Part shown: positions 28,116 through 36,808 of the stretch, in pieces
Layout of the letters: each line of letters begins with the position of its first letter
Numbering within the stretch: position 1 is the first letter of the stretch
Source of the DNA: Ornithinimicrobium sp.
GTDB lineage: Bacteria; Actinomycetota; Actinomycetes; Actinomycetales; Dermatophilaceae
Direction: 5' to 3'
DNA length: 39,046 nucleotides
Assembly (NCBI RefSeq): GCF_030537745.1
Contig: NZ_JAUNVI010000012.1
Location: 17,041 to 56,086 of the forward strand
Made by a program: the position numbers and the translations under genes
Notes under the pieces: generated by a model
Told to the model about the DNA's origin: nothing
Database searches by the model: none
What the model saw: only the letters and a program-made list of their open reading frames with translations

Positions 28116-28561
28116 GTCCCGGCAAACATCTCCGTGAGGTCGAGCGAGCGCACGCGGTGCTGGGAGGCCAGCGACACGTAGGCCCGTGCCAGGACGTCTT
28201 TGCCGAAGCCGAGCACGGTGTTGAGCAACCCGGTCGCCTCCGCGAGTTCCTCAGGCTTAGCCGACGCGACGACCTGGCGCCACATTGACGCCTCGAGCGC
28301 GTTGAACGCTGCCTGCACCTCACTGATGTCGAACCCCTCGCTGAAGCGCTCCTCTGCAACAGCCTCGGCGTAGGCGCTCACCCCTGAGAGGTCGCGGTTG
28401 CCGATGGCGTCGACCACGAGGTCAAACAGGCCCTCGAGCCGCTCCCGAGGGAGCATCTCACCCGCAGCCTTGTAGTGCTGGATGTGTGAACGGTCGACGA
28501 CGGTGTAGCTCTCGTCGACGATGCTTGAGCGAGACTCCCGGAGCAGCGCTGCACAGTCCAT
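28082..28561 (-). CDS. RsbRD-N-terminal-domain-like protein
   Basis: A 159-residue helical protein resembling the RsbRD N-terminal domain (RsbT co-antagonist sensor-type domain): LLRESRSSIVDE at the start, a DRSHIQHYKAAG segment, RLEGLFDLVVDAIGNRDLSGVSAYAEAVAEERF and EVQAAFNALEASMWRQV. In stressosome or photosensor proteins this domain is fused to STAS or kinase domains; here it stands alone. ATG 28561 is chosen; an in-frame ATG ten codons upstream (28591) is possible, and neither has a strong ribosome site. It overlaps the TPR gene tail-to-tail by 34 bp. A sensory role is inference. Confidence 0.72.
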   Translation of the reverse strand: MDCAALLRESRSSIVDESYTVVDRSHIQHYKAAGEMLPRERLEGLFDLVVDAIGNRDLSGVSAYAEAVAEERFSEGFDISEVQAAFNALEASMWRQVVASAKPEELAEATGLLNTVLGFGKDVLARAYVSLASQHRVRSLDLTEMFAGTQSGLEAEQVE

Positions 28562-28665
28562 GTGGACACACCTACCCTTCAACGTCTGCATCGTCCCACG
28601 CGGACCGGCTCAACGGGCCGCCGGGCACTGTTCCCTCGCCCAGGTGGCGAGCCGGTGCGCCGGCC

Positions 28666-29142
28666 TCATCGGTGGAAGCGCCCGTGCAGCCCTCGGATCC
28701 GCTCCGACAATTCTGGGACGGGACCATCGACGACGGCGGAAGGCACCACACGCTGGATCGGCAACCCCAAGACGGGGCCAGGCTCGACGCCGAGCTCCTG
28801 CAACCACCCGCCGAGCTGCTCGGAGGATGAGGCGATGACGATGCGTCCCAGACCTACCCACCCGTGGGCCCCGGCACACATCGGGCAGTGCTCGCCGGAG
28901 GTGTAAACGGTCGAGGCGGCGCGCTCCTGGACGGTGAGGTGCTCGACCGCCCAGTAGGCGATCGCAATCTCCGGGTGCTGGGTGGGATCCCCACCGGCAA
29001 CGTGGTTGTGATCCTCGAAGAGCACCTCGCCCTCCGCGCTCAGCAGCAGTGACCCGAAAGGTTCATCGCCGCGCTCGACCGCCTGCTCTGCCAGGTCGAC
29101 ACACCGCGTCAGCAGCTCCAGGTCACGCTCGGTGATCGTCAT
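28666..29142 (-). CDS. nucleoside/cytosine-type deaminase
   Basis: A 158-residue zinc-dependent deaminase of the cytidine/deoxycytidylate deaminase fold. Zinc ligands and the general acid are H56-x-E58 (HPEIAIA) and C86/C89 (HCPMCAGA). The central E58 is present, so it should be active. The wording EPFGSLLL and TQHPEIAIA resembles guanine/nucleoside deaminases of the CDA superfamily rather than tRNA adenosine deaminase (which has HAE and PCVMC). Start ATG 29142 has a ribosome site (GGAGAGG). It is divergent from the S9 peptidase gene. Exact substrate unknown. Confidence 0.88.
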   Translation of the reverse strand: MTITERDLELLTRCVDLAEQAVERGDEPFGSLLLSAEGEVLFEDHNHVAGGDPTQHPEIAIAYWAVEHLTVQERAASTVYTSGEHCPMCAGAHGWVGLGRIVIASSSEQLGGWLQELGVEPGPVLGLPIQRVVPSAVVDGPVPELSERIRGLHGRFHR

Positions 29143-29199
29143 CTCCGCCTCTCCGGCCCAGCTGCGGGTGCGCCGGGACCGCCTCCATCATCGCCGCAT

Positions 29200-29205
29200 T
29201 ACAGT
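29200..29205 (+). promoter_or_regulatory. candidate -10 box for leaderless S9 peptidase gene
   Basis: TACAGT, six bases, then GTG 29212. The deaminase gene reads the opposite way from 29142. Confidence 0.5.
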
Positions 29206-29211
29206 CGTGGG

Positions 29212-31146
29212 GTGCAGCCACGCGACCTGACCATGATCCGCACCCTTTCCTCCCCGACCGTCCGGCCAGACGGCAACGACGTCGTCTTTGCGGTCAGCCG
29301 GCCTGATGTGGAGGACAACCGCTACCGCAGCAGCCTGTGGCGACTCGACCTTCGGGACAAGGACGCCACGCCGGTGCGCCTGACGCGCAGCACCTACGAC
29401 AGTTCACCCGTCTACTCCCCCGGCGGCACCCACCTGGCCTTCCTCCGCGGCAGCAAGGACGGACCACCCCAGCTGCACGTCATACCTGCCGATGGGGGTG
29501 AGCCCCGCAAGCTCACCGACCAACCGCTCGGCGTCTCCCAACCCTCCTGGTCCAAGGACGGCGACAAGATCGCGTATGTCGCTCGCGTCCCCGAGGCGGG
29601 CCGCTACGGGACCGACAAGGACATCAAGCCCGACGCGGAGGCGCCCAGGCTGATCGAGCACAGCGCCTACCTGTCAGACGGTCTCGGCTATGTCCTGGAC
29701 CGTCCGGCCAAGCTGTGGGTGGTCGACGTGTCGATGTTGCCCAGCGACGACGACGCCTCTGCCGACGAGCTGCCAGCGAGCCTCCAGCTGACGACGGGCA
29801 ACGGCGACGACGACCAGCCCCGCTTCATCGACGGCGGACGACGCGTCGCCTTCATCTCCGCCCGCAACGCGCGCGGGACGTGGCGGCCCGACACCCTCGT
29901 CAGCGACGTCTGCTCCGTCGACCTGCGCGGCAAGAGCTTCCGACGCCACACCGACGGCACCAGCTCGGTGGGCAGCATGGACGTCACAAGCAGCGGCGAC
30001 ATCGTTTACGGTGCAGGTGACCTCGGGCCGAGCAAGCAGGACTTCGTCGCGCGCAACCCGGTCCTACGTCGCCTCGACCGCGCCACCCCCCTCACCGACG
30101 CCGAGACCGACCACCTCGCCTGCGCACCGGCCCTGCTCGCCGACGACACGGTCATCGCGGCGTTCGAGCACCGTGGCGACACGGTGGTGCGGAGCTTGCC
30201 TGGGGACACGGTCCTGCTCGAGGGCAATGTCAGCGTCTCTGCGCTGGCTGCCGCCGCGGACGTGGTCGTCGCGGTGGCCGACACCCGCGCCTCATACTCC
30301 GAGCTCTTCGTCGGCCCTGTCACCGGCCCCCTCACCCAGCGCACCGACTTTGGCCGCCACCTCACGGGGACCGCTGCACCGATCCAGCCCGAGGAGCTGG
30401 ACACGACGGCCGCTGATGGCTACCCCGTCCACGGCTGGCTGTTCCGCCCGTCATCCACGCCGCGCAGGAAGGCTGGCCACCCGGTCGTCCTGATGATCCA
30501 TGGTGGCCCTTACACGCAATACTCCGGCAACCTCTTCGACGAGGCGCAGGTGCTGGCGGGGGCGGGCTACGCGGTGGTCATGGGCAACCCGCGCGGCGGC
30601 TCTGGGTATGGCGCGACGCACGGCCGGGTGCTGAAGGACGCCGTCGGGACCGTCGACGTGGCAGACCTGACGGCACTGCTGGACCACGCGCTCGCCGCGC
30701 CGGACCTGGACGAGGATCGGGTGGGGGTGCAGGGCGGCTCCTACGGCGGGTTGATGACGACCTGGCTCGTCGGGCACAGCGACCGGTTCACGGCCGCGAT
30801 CAGCGAGCGCGCGGTCAACGCCTGGGACTCCTTCGCTGGCACCAGTGACATCGGGTGGTTCTTCGGCGAGGAGTACTCCGGCGCCTATCAGGTCGAGCAG
30901 TCACCGCTGACCTGGGCGGACAACATCACGACCCCGACCATGATCATCCACAGCGAGCGAGACTTCCGGTGCCCGCTGGAGCAGGGCCAGCGCCTCTTCG
31001 CCCGCCTCAAGCGCAACAACGTGCCGACACGGCTGCTCGTCTTCCCCGGGGAGGGGCACGAGCTCAGCCGCGCGGGGCAGCCCAGACATCGCGTGGCGCG
31101 CTTCGAGCACATCCTCGACTGGTGGAGCGAGCACCTCGGCTCCTAG
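29212..31146 (+). CDS. S9-family prolyl oligopeptidase/acylaminoacyl peptidase
   Basis: A 644-residue serine peptidase. An N-terminal beta-propeller (about 1-390; TolB/WD-like repeats such as DSSPVYSPGGTHLAFLR and QPSWSKDGDKIAYVA) covers a C-terminal alpha/beta-hydrolase. The catalytic triad is visible: S510 in GGSYGGLM, D584 in HSERDFRCP and H616 in GEGHELSR. The oxyanion region has MIHGGPYTQYSG. No signal peptide, so cytoplasmic peptide turnover is likely. It starts at a GTG with a -10 box six bases upstream. It converges with purB, their stops being only seven bases apart. Confidence 0.95.
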   Translation: MQPRDLTMIRTLSSPTVRPDGNDVVFAVSRPDVEDNRYRSSLWRLDLRDKDATPVRLTRSTYDSSPVYSPGGTHLAFLRGSKDGPPQLHVIPADGGEPRKLTDQPLGVSQPSWSKDGDKIAYVARVPEAGRYGTDKDIKPDAEAPRLIEHSAYLSDGLGYVLDRPAKLWVVDVSMLPSDDDASADELPASLQLTTGNGDDDQPRFIDGGRRVAFISARNARGTWRPDTLVSDVCSVDLRGKSFRRHTDGTSSVGSMDVTSSGDIVYGAGDLGPSKQDFVARNPVLRRLDRATPLTDAETDHLACAPALLADDTVIAAFEHRGDTVVRSLPGDTVLLEGNVSVSALAAAADVVVAVADTRASYSELFVGPVTGPLTQRTDFGRHLTGTAAPIQPEELDTTAADGYPVHGWLFRPSSTPRRKAGHPVVLMIHGGPYTQYSGNLFDEAQVLAGAGYAVVMGNPRGGSGYGATHGRVLKDAVGTVDVADLTALLDHALAAPDLDEDRVGVQGGSYGGLMTTWLVGHSDRFTAAISERAVNAWDSFAGTSDIGWFFGEEYSGAYQVEQSPLTWADNITTPTMIIHSERDFRCPLEQGQRLFARLKRNNVPTRLLVFPGEGHELSRAGQPRHRVARFEHILDWWSEHLGS

Positions 31147-31153
31147 CCCGGGC

Positions 31154-32581
31154 TCAGAGGATCTCGCCTGGGTCGTAGGCCGCTGCCTGCGGGTTGGCCT
31201 CGGCGAGCTCCTCGACCCGCGCCACCACCCTGCTGACCTGGGCGGCAGCGGCGCCGGTGAACTCGATCGGCTCCGCGACGAGCGCATCGATCTGGCCCCG
31301 CGTCAGGCCAAGCCGCGGGTCCGCAGCCAGTCGGTCGTAGAGGTCGTTGGTCGCCAGGCCCTGACGCATCCCGAGCGCCACTGCGACTGCGTGCTCCTTG
31401 ATCGCCTCATGCGCCTCCTCGCGGCCGACCCCGTTGCGGACCGCCGTCATGAGGACCTTCGTCGTGGTCAGGAAGGGCAGGTAACGATCTAGCTCACGCT
31501 GGATCACCGCCGGGAAGGCCCCAAACTCGTCGAGCACGGTGAGGAAGGTCTGGAACAGCCCGTCGATGGCGAAGAAGGCATCCGGGAGGGCGATCCGCCG
31601 CACGACCGAGCAGCTGACGTCCCCCTCGTTCCACTGGTCACCGGCCAGCTCGCTGACCATCGAAAGATAGCCACGCAGCACGACCGCCAAGCCGTTGACG
31701 CGCTCGCACGACCGGGTGTTCATCTTGTGCGGCATGGCGGAGGAACCGACCTGGCCCTCCTTGAAGCCCTCGGTCACTAGCTCCAGGCCCGCCATCAGCC
31801 GGATCGTCGTGGCCAGGTTGGAGGGTCCGGCGCTGAGCTGCACGAGCGCGCTGACCACGTCAAAGTCGAGGCTGCGAGGGTAGACCTGACCCACGCTGGT
31901 GAGCACGTGCCCGAACCCTAGGTGGCTGGCAACCCGTTGCTCCAGCTCCGCCAGCCTGGACGCATCGCCATCGAGCAAGTCGAGCATGTCCTGCGACGTG
32001 CCCATCGGGCCTTTGATGCCCCGGAGGGGATAGCGGGCGATCAGCTCATCGAGGCGCTGCAGGCCGCTGAGCATCTCATCAGCGACCGTGGCGAACCGTT
32101 TGCCGAGCGTCGTCGCCTGGGCAGCCACATTGTGGGACCGTCCGGCCATGACGGTGGACTCGTGCTCCGCCGCCAACCGCGCCAGCCTGGCCAGGGTGGC
32201 GATCGCGCGGCCGCGCACGAGACGCAGGCTGAGGAGGATCTGCAGCTGCTCGACGTTTTCGGTCAGGTCGCGGCTGGTCATGCCCTTGTGGATGTGCTCA
32301 TGGCCGGCCAGCGCCGAGAACTCCTCGATCCGCGCCTTGACGTCGTGCCTGGTCACCCGCTCCCGGGCCCCGATGCTGACCAGGTCGACCTGGTCGACCA
32401 CGTCCTGGTAGGCCTCGATGACCCCGTCCGGGACCTCGACACCAAGGTCCTTCTGGGCCTTGAGGACCGCGATCCACAACTGGCGCTCGAGCACCACTTT
32501 GTGCTCCGGTGACCAGATCACGGCCAGGTCGGCCCCGGCGTAGCGGGTGGCCAGGACGTTGGGGACGGTCGGTGCGCTCAC
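31154..32581 (-). CDS. purB: adenylosuccinate lyase
   Basis: A 475-residue fumarase/aspartase-superfamily enzyme that releases fumarate from SAICAR and adenylosuccinate in purine synthesis. The family signature is GSSAMPHKMNTRSCERVNGL (signature loop with catalytic Ser). Other marks are GMTSRDLTENVEQ, MAGRSHNVAAQATTLGKRFA and KGPMGTSQDML. GTG 32581 gives MSAPTVPNVLATRYAGADL, the normal N-terminus. Upstream GGGAGAA could be a ribosome site; GAGAAT seven bases before the start could equally be a -10 box. The open frame extends 130 codons upstream only through antisense sequence of the thrE-like gene. Confidence 0.96.
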   Translation of the reverse strand: MSAPTVPNVLATRYAGADLAVIWSPEHKVVLERQLWIAVLKAQKDLGVEVPDGVIEAYQDVVDQVDLVSIGARERVTRHDVKARIEEFSALAGHEHIHKGMTSRDLTENVEQLQILLSLRLVRGRAIATLARLARLAAEHESTVMAGRSHNVAAQATTLGKRFATVADEMLSGLQRLDELIARYPLRGIKGPMGTSQDMLDLLDGDASRLAELEQRVASHLGFGHVLTSVGQVYPRSLDFDVVSALVQLSAGPSNLATTIRLMAGLELVTEGFKEGQVGSSAMPHKMNTRSCERVNGLAVVLRGYLSMVSELAGDQWNEGDVSCSVVRRIALPDAFFAIDGLFQTFLTVLDEFGAFPAVIQRELDRYLPFLTTTKVLMTAVRNGVGREEAHEAIKEHAVAVALGMRQGLATNDLYDRLAADPRLGLTRGQIDALVAEPIEFTGAAAAQVSRVVARVEELAEANPQAAAYDPGEIL

Positions 32582-32648
32582 GCGGCCGATTCTCCCACGC
32601 TCAGCACCGTTGCCACGGGTGCCTCCCCATGCCCTGCCGGGGACACGC

Positions 32649-32654
32649 GACAAT
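32649..32654 (+). promoter_or_regulatory. candidate -10 box for leaderless ThrE-family gene
   Basis: GACAAT, six bases, then GTG 32661. It is divergent from purB, 79 bp away. Confidence 0.45.
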
Positions 32655-32660
32655 CGGGGA

Positions 32661-33920
32661 GTGCCCTCCATCGAAGACCGCGACCGCCGGCTGCTGGCCT
32701 GGCTCGGCGCGGGCCTGCTCGCCGGAGGTATGCCGACCAACGAGGTCGAGGAAGACGTCCAGGAGGTCGCGCGCGCTCTGGGGCATCCCCACGCCCAGGT
32801 GGGTGCGCTGCCGACCGCAGTGACGATCACGCTCTCGGCCGGTCGGCCCTCGACCTCGGAACGGGTCGAAGGCGGTCTGCGGCTGGACCAGCTGGCGGAG
32901 GTCGCCGCGCTGCAGGCGCGGTTGCGCGTCGGCAGCATCGGTCCCGAGCAGGCGCTGGCACGACTGGCCACGCTGCGTGCCGACCCGCACCGCTATGCGC
33001 TGCCCGGCCTGTTCGCCGGCGGAGTGCTCTCCGGCGTGGGGATCGGCCTCATCCTGACACCCGCCTGGCCGTCGGTGCTCTTCGCCGCCTTCCTGTCCCC
33101 CGTCACCGTCCTGCTGCTCCGCCTCGCCGGCGCCAGCTCCACGATCCGACTGCTGATGCCCCTCTTCGCCGCTTTCGCGACCTCGGTGGCGGCGTTCGGC
33201 GCCGCTCGGCTCGGGCTCATCGAGTCACCGCTGTGGACGCTGGTCGCCCCCATCGCGGTCATCCTCCCCGGCGCAACGATCGTCACCGGCCTGATCGAGC
33301 TCGGCGCGGGCGCCATGGTGGCCGGCACCGCGCGACTGGCGCACGGCACAGTGCAGATGCTGCTCTTCGCCCTCGGCGTCGGGGCCGCCGCTGCCCTGCT
33401 GAGGGTGCCGCTGGACCAGCTCGACCCCACCCGCCCCGTCGACCTGGGCTGGTGGGCACCACTGCTGGGCATCGTGGTCGTGACCGTGGCCATCTCGTTG
33501 CTCGAGTCGCTGCCCCTACGCCTGCTGCCGTGGGTGCTGGTGAGCGTCCTGGCGACCTATCTGGCGCAGACGCTGGGCACCACCGGGCTGGACAGCCGGT
33601 GGGCGGGGGCTTTCCTCGGTGCCTTCGTGGCCAGTCTCGCCGCGACCCTGGTGGAATTTCTTCGACCGGCGCTGCCGCGGGTCGTGGTCTTCCAGCCGAG
33701 CTTCTGGCTGCTGGTGCCAGGCTCTCTGGGACTCGTCTCGGTCGCGCAGGCTGATGTCGCACCCGTGGCGGCCGCGGGTGCCGTCGGCGAGGTCACTCTC
33801 GTCGTGATCGCTCTCTCGCTCGGCATCGCGGTGGGTGCCAGCCTGGCGCGCCCGCTGCGGCACGTCGCCCGTCGGCTCGGACTGGCCTACCTGTTGGGGC
33901 CGCTGCGCCGGGGCGGCTGA
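32661..33920 (+). CDS. ThrE-family threonine/serine exporter
   Basis: A 419-residue membrane protein with the ThrE layout: a soluble N-terminal part (about 1-115; AGGMPTNEVEEDVQEVARALG and PTAVTITLS), then about ten hydrophobic helices (from about 118) covering the DUF1212 and DUF3815 domains. The run APIAVILPGATIVTGLIELGAGAMVAGTARL is typical. In Corynebacterium ThrE exports threonine and serine; the substrate here is inferred. GTG 32661 is chosen because a -10-like box sits six bases upstream; a longer frame from 32547 adds Pro/Arg-rich antisense sequence. It converges with the carboxyltransferase gene. Confidence 0.9.
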   Translation: MPSIEDRDRRLLAWLGAGLLAGGMPTNEVEEDVQEVARALGHPHAQVGALPTAVTITLSAGRPSTSERVEGGLRLDQLAEVAALQARLRVGSIGPEQALARLATLRADPHRYALPGLFAGGVLSGVGIGLILTPAWPSVLFAAFLSPVTVLLLRLAGASSTIRLLMPLFAAFATSVAAFGAARLGLIESPLWTLVAPIAVILPGATIVTGLIELGAGAMVAGTARLAHGTVQMLLFALGVGAAAALLRVPLDQLDPTRPVDLGWWAPLLGIVVVTVAISLLESLPLRLLPWVLVSVLATYLAQTLGTTGLDSRWAGAFLGAFVASLAATLVEFLRPALPRVVVFQPSFWLLVPGSLGLVSVAQADVAPVAAAGAVGEVTLVVIALSLGIAVGASLARPLRHVARRLGLAYLLGPLRRGG

Positions 33921-33937
33921 CGCGGACCGTCGCGGGG

Positions 33938-35518
33938 TCAGACCGGGGGGATGGAGCGGTGCCGGGTGGAGAAGTGGCGGTCGCGGCGCGCGGCGTAGCG
34001 CAGCCGCTTGATCACCTCTTTGCGCAGGTCCTCGGGCTCGGTGATGGCATCAATGACCAGGTCGGCAGCCAGACGCTCCAGATCGACATCCTCCAGATAC
34101 TCCGCGCGACGCGCCTCCACATACGCCGCCCGCTCCTGCAGGTCCTCGATCTGGGCGATCTTGTTGGCGTAGACCGCGTTGACGGCGGCTTCGGGTCCCA
34201 TCACCGCGATCCGGGCGGTCGGCAGCGCGATCGTCGCCTCCGGACCGAAGCCGGGGCCCCCCATCGCATAGAGCCCGGCGCCGTAGGCCTTGCGGACCAC
34301 CACGCACAACTGCGGGACGGTCGCCTCGGAGACCGCCGAGACCATCTTGGCCCCGTGCCGGATGATGCCGCCACGCTCGACCTCGGAGCCGATCATGAAG
34401 CCGGGGACGTCGGCCAGGTAGAGCAGGGGGATGCCGTAGGCGTCGCACAGCCAGATGAAGCGTGTCGCCTTGTCGGCGGAGTCGGTGAAGAGCACCCCAC
34501 CCTTGACGGCTGAGTTGTTGGCCAGGATGCCGACCGTCTGGCCGTCGATCCGGCCCAGCCCGATCACCAGCTCGGCGGCGAACAACGGCTTGATCTCGAA
34601 GAAGCTGTCGGCGTCGACCACGCCCTCGATGACCTCGTGCACGTCGAAGGGCACCGACTCACTCTCGGGCACCGTGGCTCCGGTGAGCGGGGTCTGCGGC
34701 TCCTCGCCCTGATAGACCGGCAGCGGTGCTCGCCAGCTCTCGGGCAGGTAGGAGAAGTAGTGGCGGGCCAGCTCGATCGCCTCAGTGTCGTCCGCGGCCA
34801 GCAGGTCACCCACGCCGGAGACCGTGCAGTGCATCCTCGCGCCCCCCATCTCTTCCAGGGACACCTTCTCCCCCACGACCATCTCGGCCATCCGAGGGCT
34901 ACCCAGATACATCGAGGCGTTGCCCTCGACCATGATCAGCAGGTCGGTGAAGCTAGGGATGTAGGCGCCACCTGCCGCGGACGGCCCGAACAGGCAGCAG
35001 ATCTGCGGGACCTTGCCGGACAGCGCGACCTGGTTGTGGAAGATGCGACCGGCGCCACGGCGCCCAGGGAAGAGGTCGACCTGGTCGGTGATCCGCGCGC
35101 CGGCAGAGTCGACGAACCAGAAGATGGGCAGTTCTTCGCGCAGTGCGGCCTCGGTGGCCCGGATGATCTTCTCCACCGTCCGAGCGCCCCAGGAGCCCGC
35201 CTTGACGGTGGGATCGTTGGCGACCACGATCGCGGCCCGCCCGTCCACCTCGCCGCGGCCCGTCACGACACCGTCGGCGGGCAGGTTGCCGGCGGTAGAG
35301 TTGGCATAGCGCCCGTCCTCGACGAAGCTTCCCTCGTCAAAGAGCAACGCGATGCGGTCGCGGACGTAGAGCTTGCCCTGGTCGTTGAGTTTGGCCTTGC
35401 CGCGCGCGGTCGGCTCCGCGGAGGCCTGGTATGCCGTGCGCAGCCGCTCCCGCAGGTCGGCGACCCGGGGGTCGGGGTGCGGGTTGGTGCCAGAGCTGCC
35501 CATCGACATACCGCTCAC
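33938..35518 (-). CDS. acyl-CoA carboxylase beta (carboxyltransferase) subunit
   Basis: A protein of about 526 residues with the two crotonase-like carboxyltransferase halves of biotin-dependent acyl-CoA carboxylases. It moves CO2 from biotin to an acyl-CoA. N-terminal marks are GKLYVRDRIALLFDEGSF, DSAGARITDQ and GPSAAGGAYIPSF; the C-terminal half has NNSAVKGGVLF, DVPGFMIGSEVE and the oxyanion KAYGAGLYAMGGPG. The wording is close to the Bacillus YngE/methylcrotonyl-type group. Methylcrotonyl- or propionyl-CoA are the plausible substrates. GTG 35518, ATG 35509 and ATG 35503 are all possible starts. It lies 33 bases after the acyl-CoA dehydrogenase in the same direction and presumably works with the biotin carboxylase at 37263. 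Confidence 0.92.
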   Translation of the reverse strand: MSGMSMGSSGTNPHPDPRVADLRERLRTAYQASAEPTARGKAKLNDQGKLYVRDRIALLFDEGSFVEDGRYANSTAGNLPADGVVTGRGEVDGRAAIVVANDPTVKAGSWGARTVEKIIRATEAALREELPIFWFVDSAGARITDQVDLFPGRRGAGRIFHNQVALSGKVPQICCLFGPSAAGGAYIPSFTDLLIMVEGNASMYLGSPRMAEMVVGEKVSLEEMGGARMHCTVSGVGDLLAADDTEAIELARHYFSYLPESWRAPLPVYQGEEPQTPLTGATVPESESVPFDVHEVIEGVVDADSFFEIKPLFAAELVIGLGRIDGQTVGILANNSAVKGGVLFTDSADKATRFIWLCDAYGIPLLYLADVPGFMIGSEVERGGIIRHGAKMVSAVSEATVPQLCVVVRKAYGAGLYAMGGPGFGPEATIALPTARIAVMGPEAAVNAVYANKIAQIEDLQERAAYVEARRAEYLEDVDLERLAADLVIDAITEPEDLRKEVIKRLRYAARRDRHFSTRHRSIPPV

Positions 35519-35551
35519 CCTCTCACCTCGCAGACCCGAGCCGTGTGCCGG

Positions 35552-36730
35552 TCAGGAGGGCAGTCCGAGGCCTCGGGCGATGACCATGCGCTGCACCTCC
35601 GAGGTGCCCTCGCCGATCTCCAGGATCTTGGCGTCGCGGAAGAATCGCGCGACGGGGTATTCCTCCATGAAGCCGTTGCCGCCGAAGACCTGGGTGGCGA
35701 TGCGGGTGGCGGTGACGGCGGCTTCGGTGGAGTAGAGCTTGGCGATCGCGGCGGCCTGCTTGACCTCGGCGACGCTGCGTCGACCGGCCTCGCGCTCGTC
35801 GTTGAGCCAGGCAGCCTTGTAGGTGAGCACCCGCGCGGCCTCGACCATCACCGCCAGGTCGGCGACCTGGAAGGAGATGCCCTGGTTGACCCCGATCGGA
35901 CGACCGAAGGCGATCCGGGTCTTGCTGTAGTCCGTCGCCTCTTCGAGCATGCGCTGGGCGCAGCCGACGGCGAGCGCCGAGATCGCGATGCGGCCGTCAT
36001 CGAGGGTCTTGAGGAACTGCTTGAAACCCTGCCCCCGCTCGCCGAGCAGGTTGCCCTCGGGCACGCGAGCAGCCTCGAAGGTGAGCCCGTGGGTGTCGGA
36101 GATGTGCCATCCCAGCTTGCGGTAGGGCGGCTCCACGACGAAGCCCTCGGTGCCGGTCGGGACCATGATCGCGCTGATCTCCGCCTTGCCATCGCTCTCG
36201 CCGGTCCTGGCCGTGACCGTGACGACCGACGTGAGGTCGGTGCCGGAGTTGGTGATGAAGGCCTTGGCGCCGTGCAGGACCCACTCGCCGTCCTCGAGCC
36301 TGGCCCGGGTCTTGGTGGCGCCGGCGTCCGAGCCCGCCTCGGGCTCGGTCAGGCCAAAGCCGGCGAGCGCACGGCCAGCGACGAGGTCGGGCAGGAAGCG
36401 TTCCTTCTGTTCCTGGGTGCCGAAGGAGAGGATGGGGTTGATGCCCAGCCCCACCCCGGCCGAGAGCGTGATGCCGATCGACTGGTCGATCCGGCCCAGC
36501 TCCTCGATCGCCAGGCAGAGGTAGGAGAAGCCGCCCTCCTCGAGCCCGGCGCCGCCGAACTCCTCGGGAGCGTTGAGGCCGAACAGGCCAAGCTCTCCCA
36601 TCTGCGGGACCAGCTCGGTAGGAAAGTGGGCATCGCGGTCCCAGGCCGCCACGTGCGGAGCGATCTCCTGCTCGGCGAAGTCGCGCACGACGCGACGGAA
36701 GTCCTCATGGTCCTGGCTGAGTTCGAACAC
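35552..36730 (-). CDS. acyl-CoA dehydrogenase (short/branched-chain type)
   Basis: A 392-residue FAD enzyme that oxidises acyl-CoA to enoyl-CoA. Signatures are GFGLTEPEAGSDAG (about 124-137), GGNGFMEEYPVARFFRDAKI and GEGTSEVQRMVIAR. A Glu (E357, possibly E356) occupies the canonical catalytic position in the C-terminal motif, unlike isovaleryl-CoA dehydrogenases, whose base is elsewhere. GTG 36730 begins MFELSQDHEDFRRVVRDFAEQEI, a normal start for the family. The much longer open frame upstream is antisense to merR. It has a leaderless-type promoter inside the palindrome. With the carboxyltransferase downstream it suggests branched-chain (leucine-type) acyl-CoA breakdown. Confidence 0.94.
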   Translation of the reverse strand: MFELSQDHEDFRRVVRDFAEQEIAPHVAAWDRDAHFPTELVPQMGELGLFGLNAPEEFGGAGLEEGGFSYLCLAIEELGRIDQSIGITLSAGVGLGINPILSFGTQEQKERFLPDLVAGRALAGFGLTEPEAGSDAGATKTRARLEDGEWVLHGAKAFITNSGTDLTSVVTVTARTGESDGKAEISAIMVPTGTEGFVVEPPYRKLGWHISDTHGLTFEAARVPEGNLLGERGQGFKQFLKTLDDGRIAISALAVGCAQRMLEEATDYSKTRIAFGRPIGVNQGISFQVADLAVMVEAARVLTYKAAWLNDEREAGRRSVAEVKQAAAIAKLYSTEAAVTATRIATQVFGGNGFMEEYPVARFFRDAKILEIGEGTSEVQRMVIARGLGLPS

Positions 36731-36734
36731 AGGC

Positions 36735-36780
36735 CCATCGTGCTTGACCTTGACGCGTCCGTCAAGGTCAAGCACGATGG
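36735..36780. promoter_or_regulatory. 46-bp palindromic operator with two overlapping divergent promoters
   Basis: Perfect 21-bp inverted arms (36735-36755 and 36760-36780) flank a four-base centre. Each strand carries TTGACG, 17 bp, CACGAT: plus strand -35 at 36750-36755 and -10 at 36773-36778 (toward merR); minus strand -35 at 36760-36765 and -10 at 36737-36742. On the minus strand six bases separate the -10 from the acyl-CoA dehydrogenase GTG. The promoters overlap, so polymerase can use only one at a time. The neighbouring MerR protein is the obvious binder. Confidence 0.8.
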
Positions 36781-36808
36781 TCGAAGACCACTTGACGTTA
36801 GGACAACC

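Noticed and set aside
34637-36808. Upstream part of the open frame that ends in merR
   Set aside because: It is antisense to the carboxyltransferase and dehydrogenase genes; only the part from GTG 36809 encodes a MerR protein.
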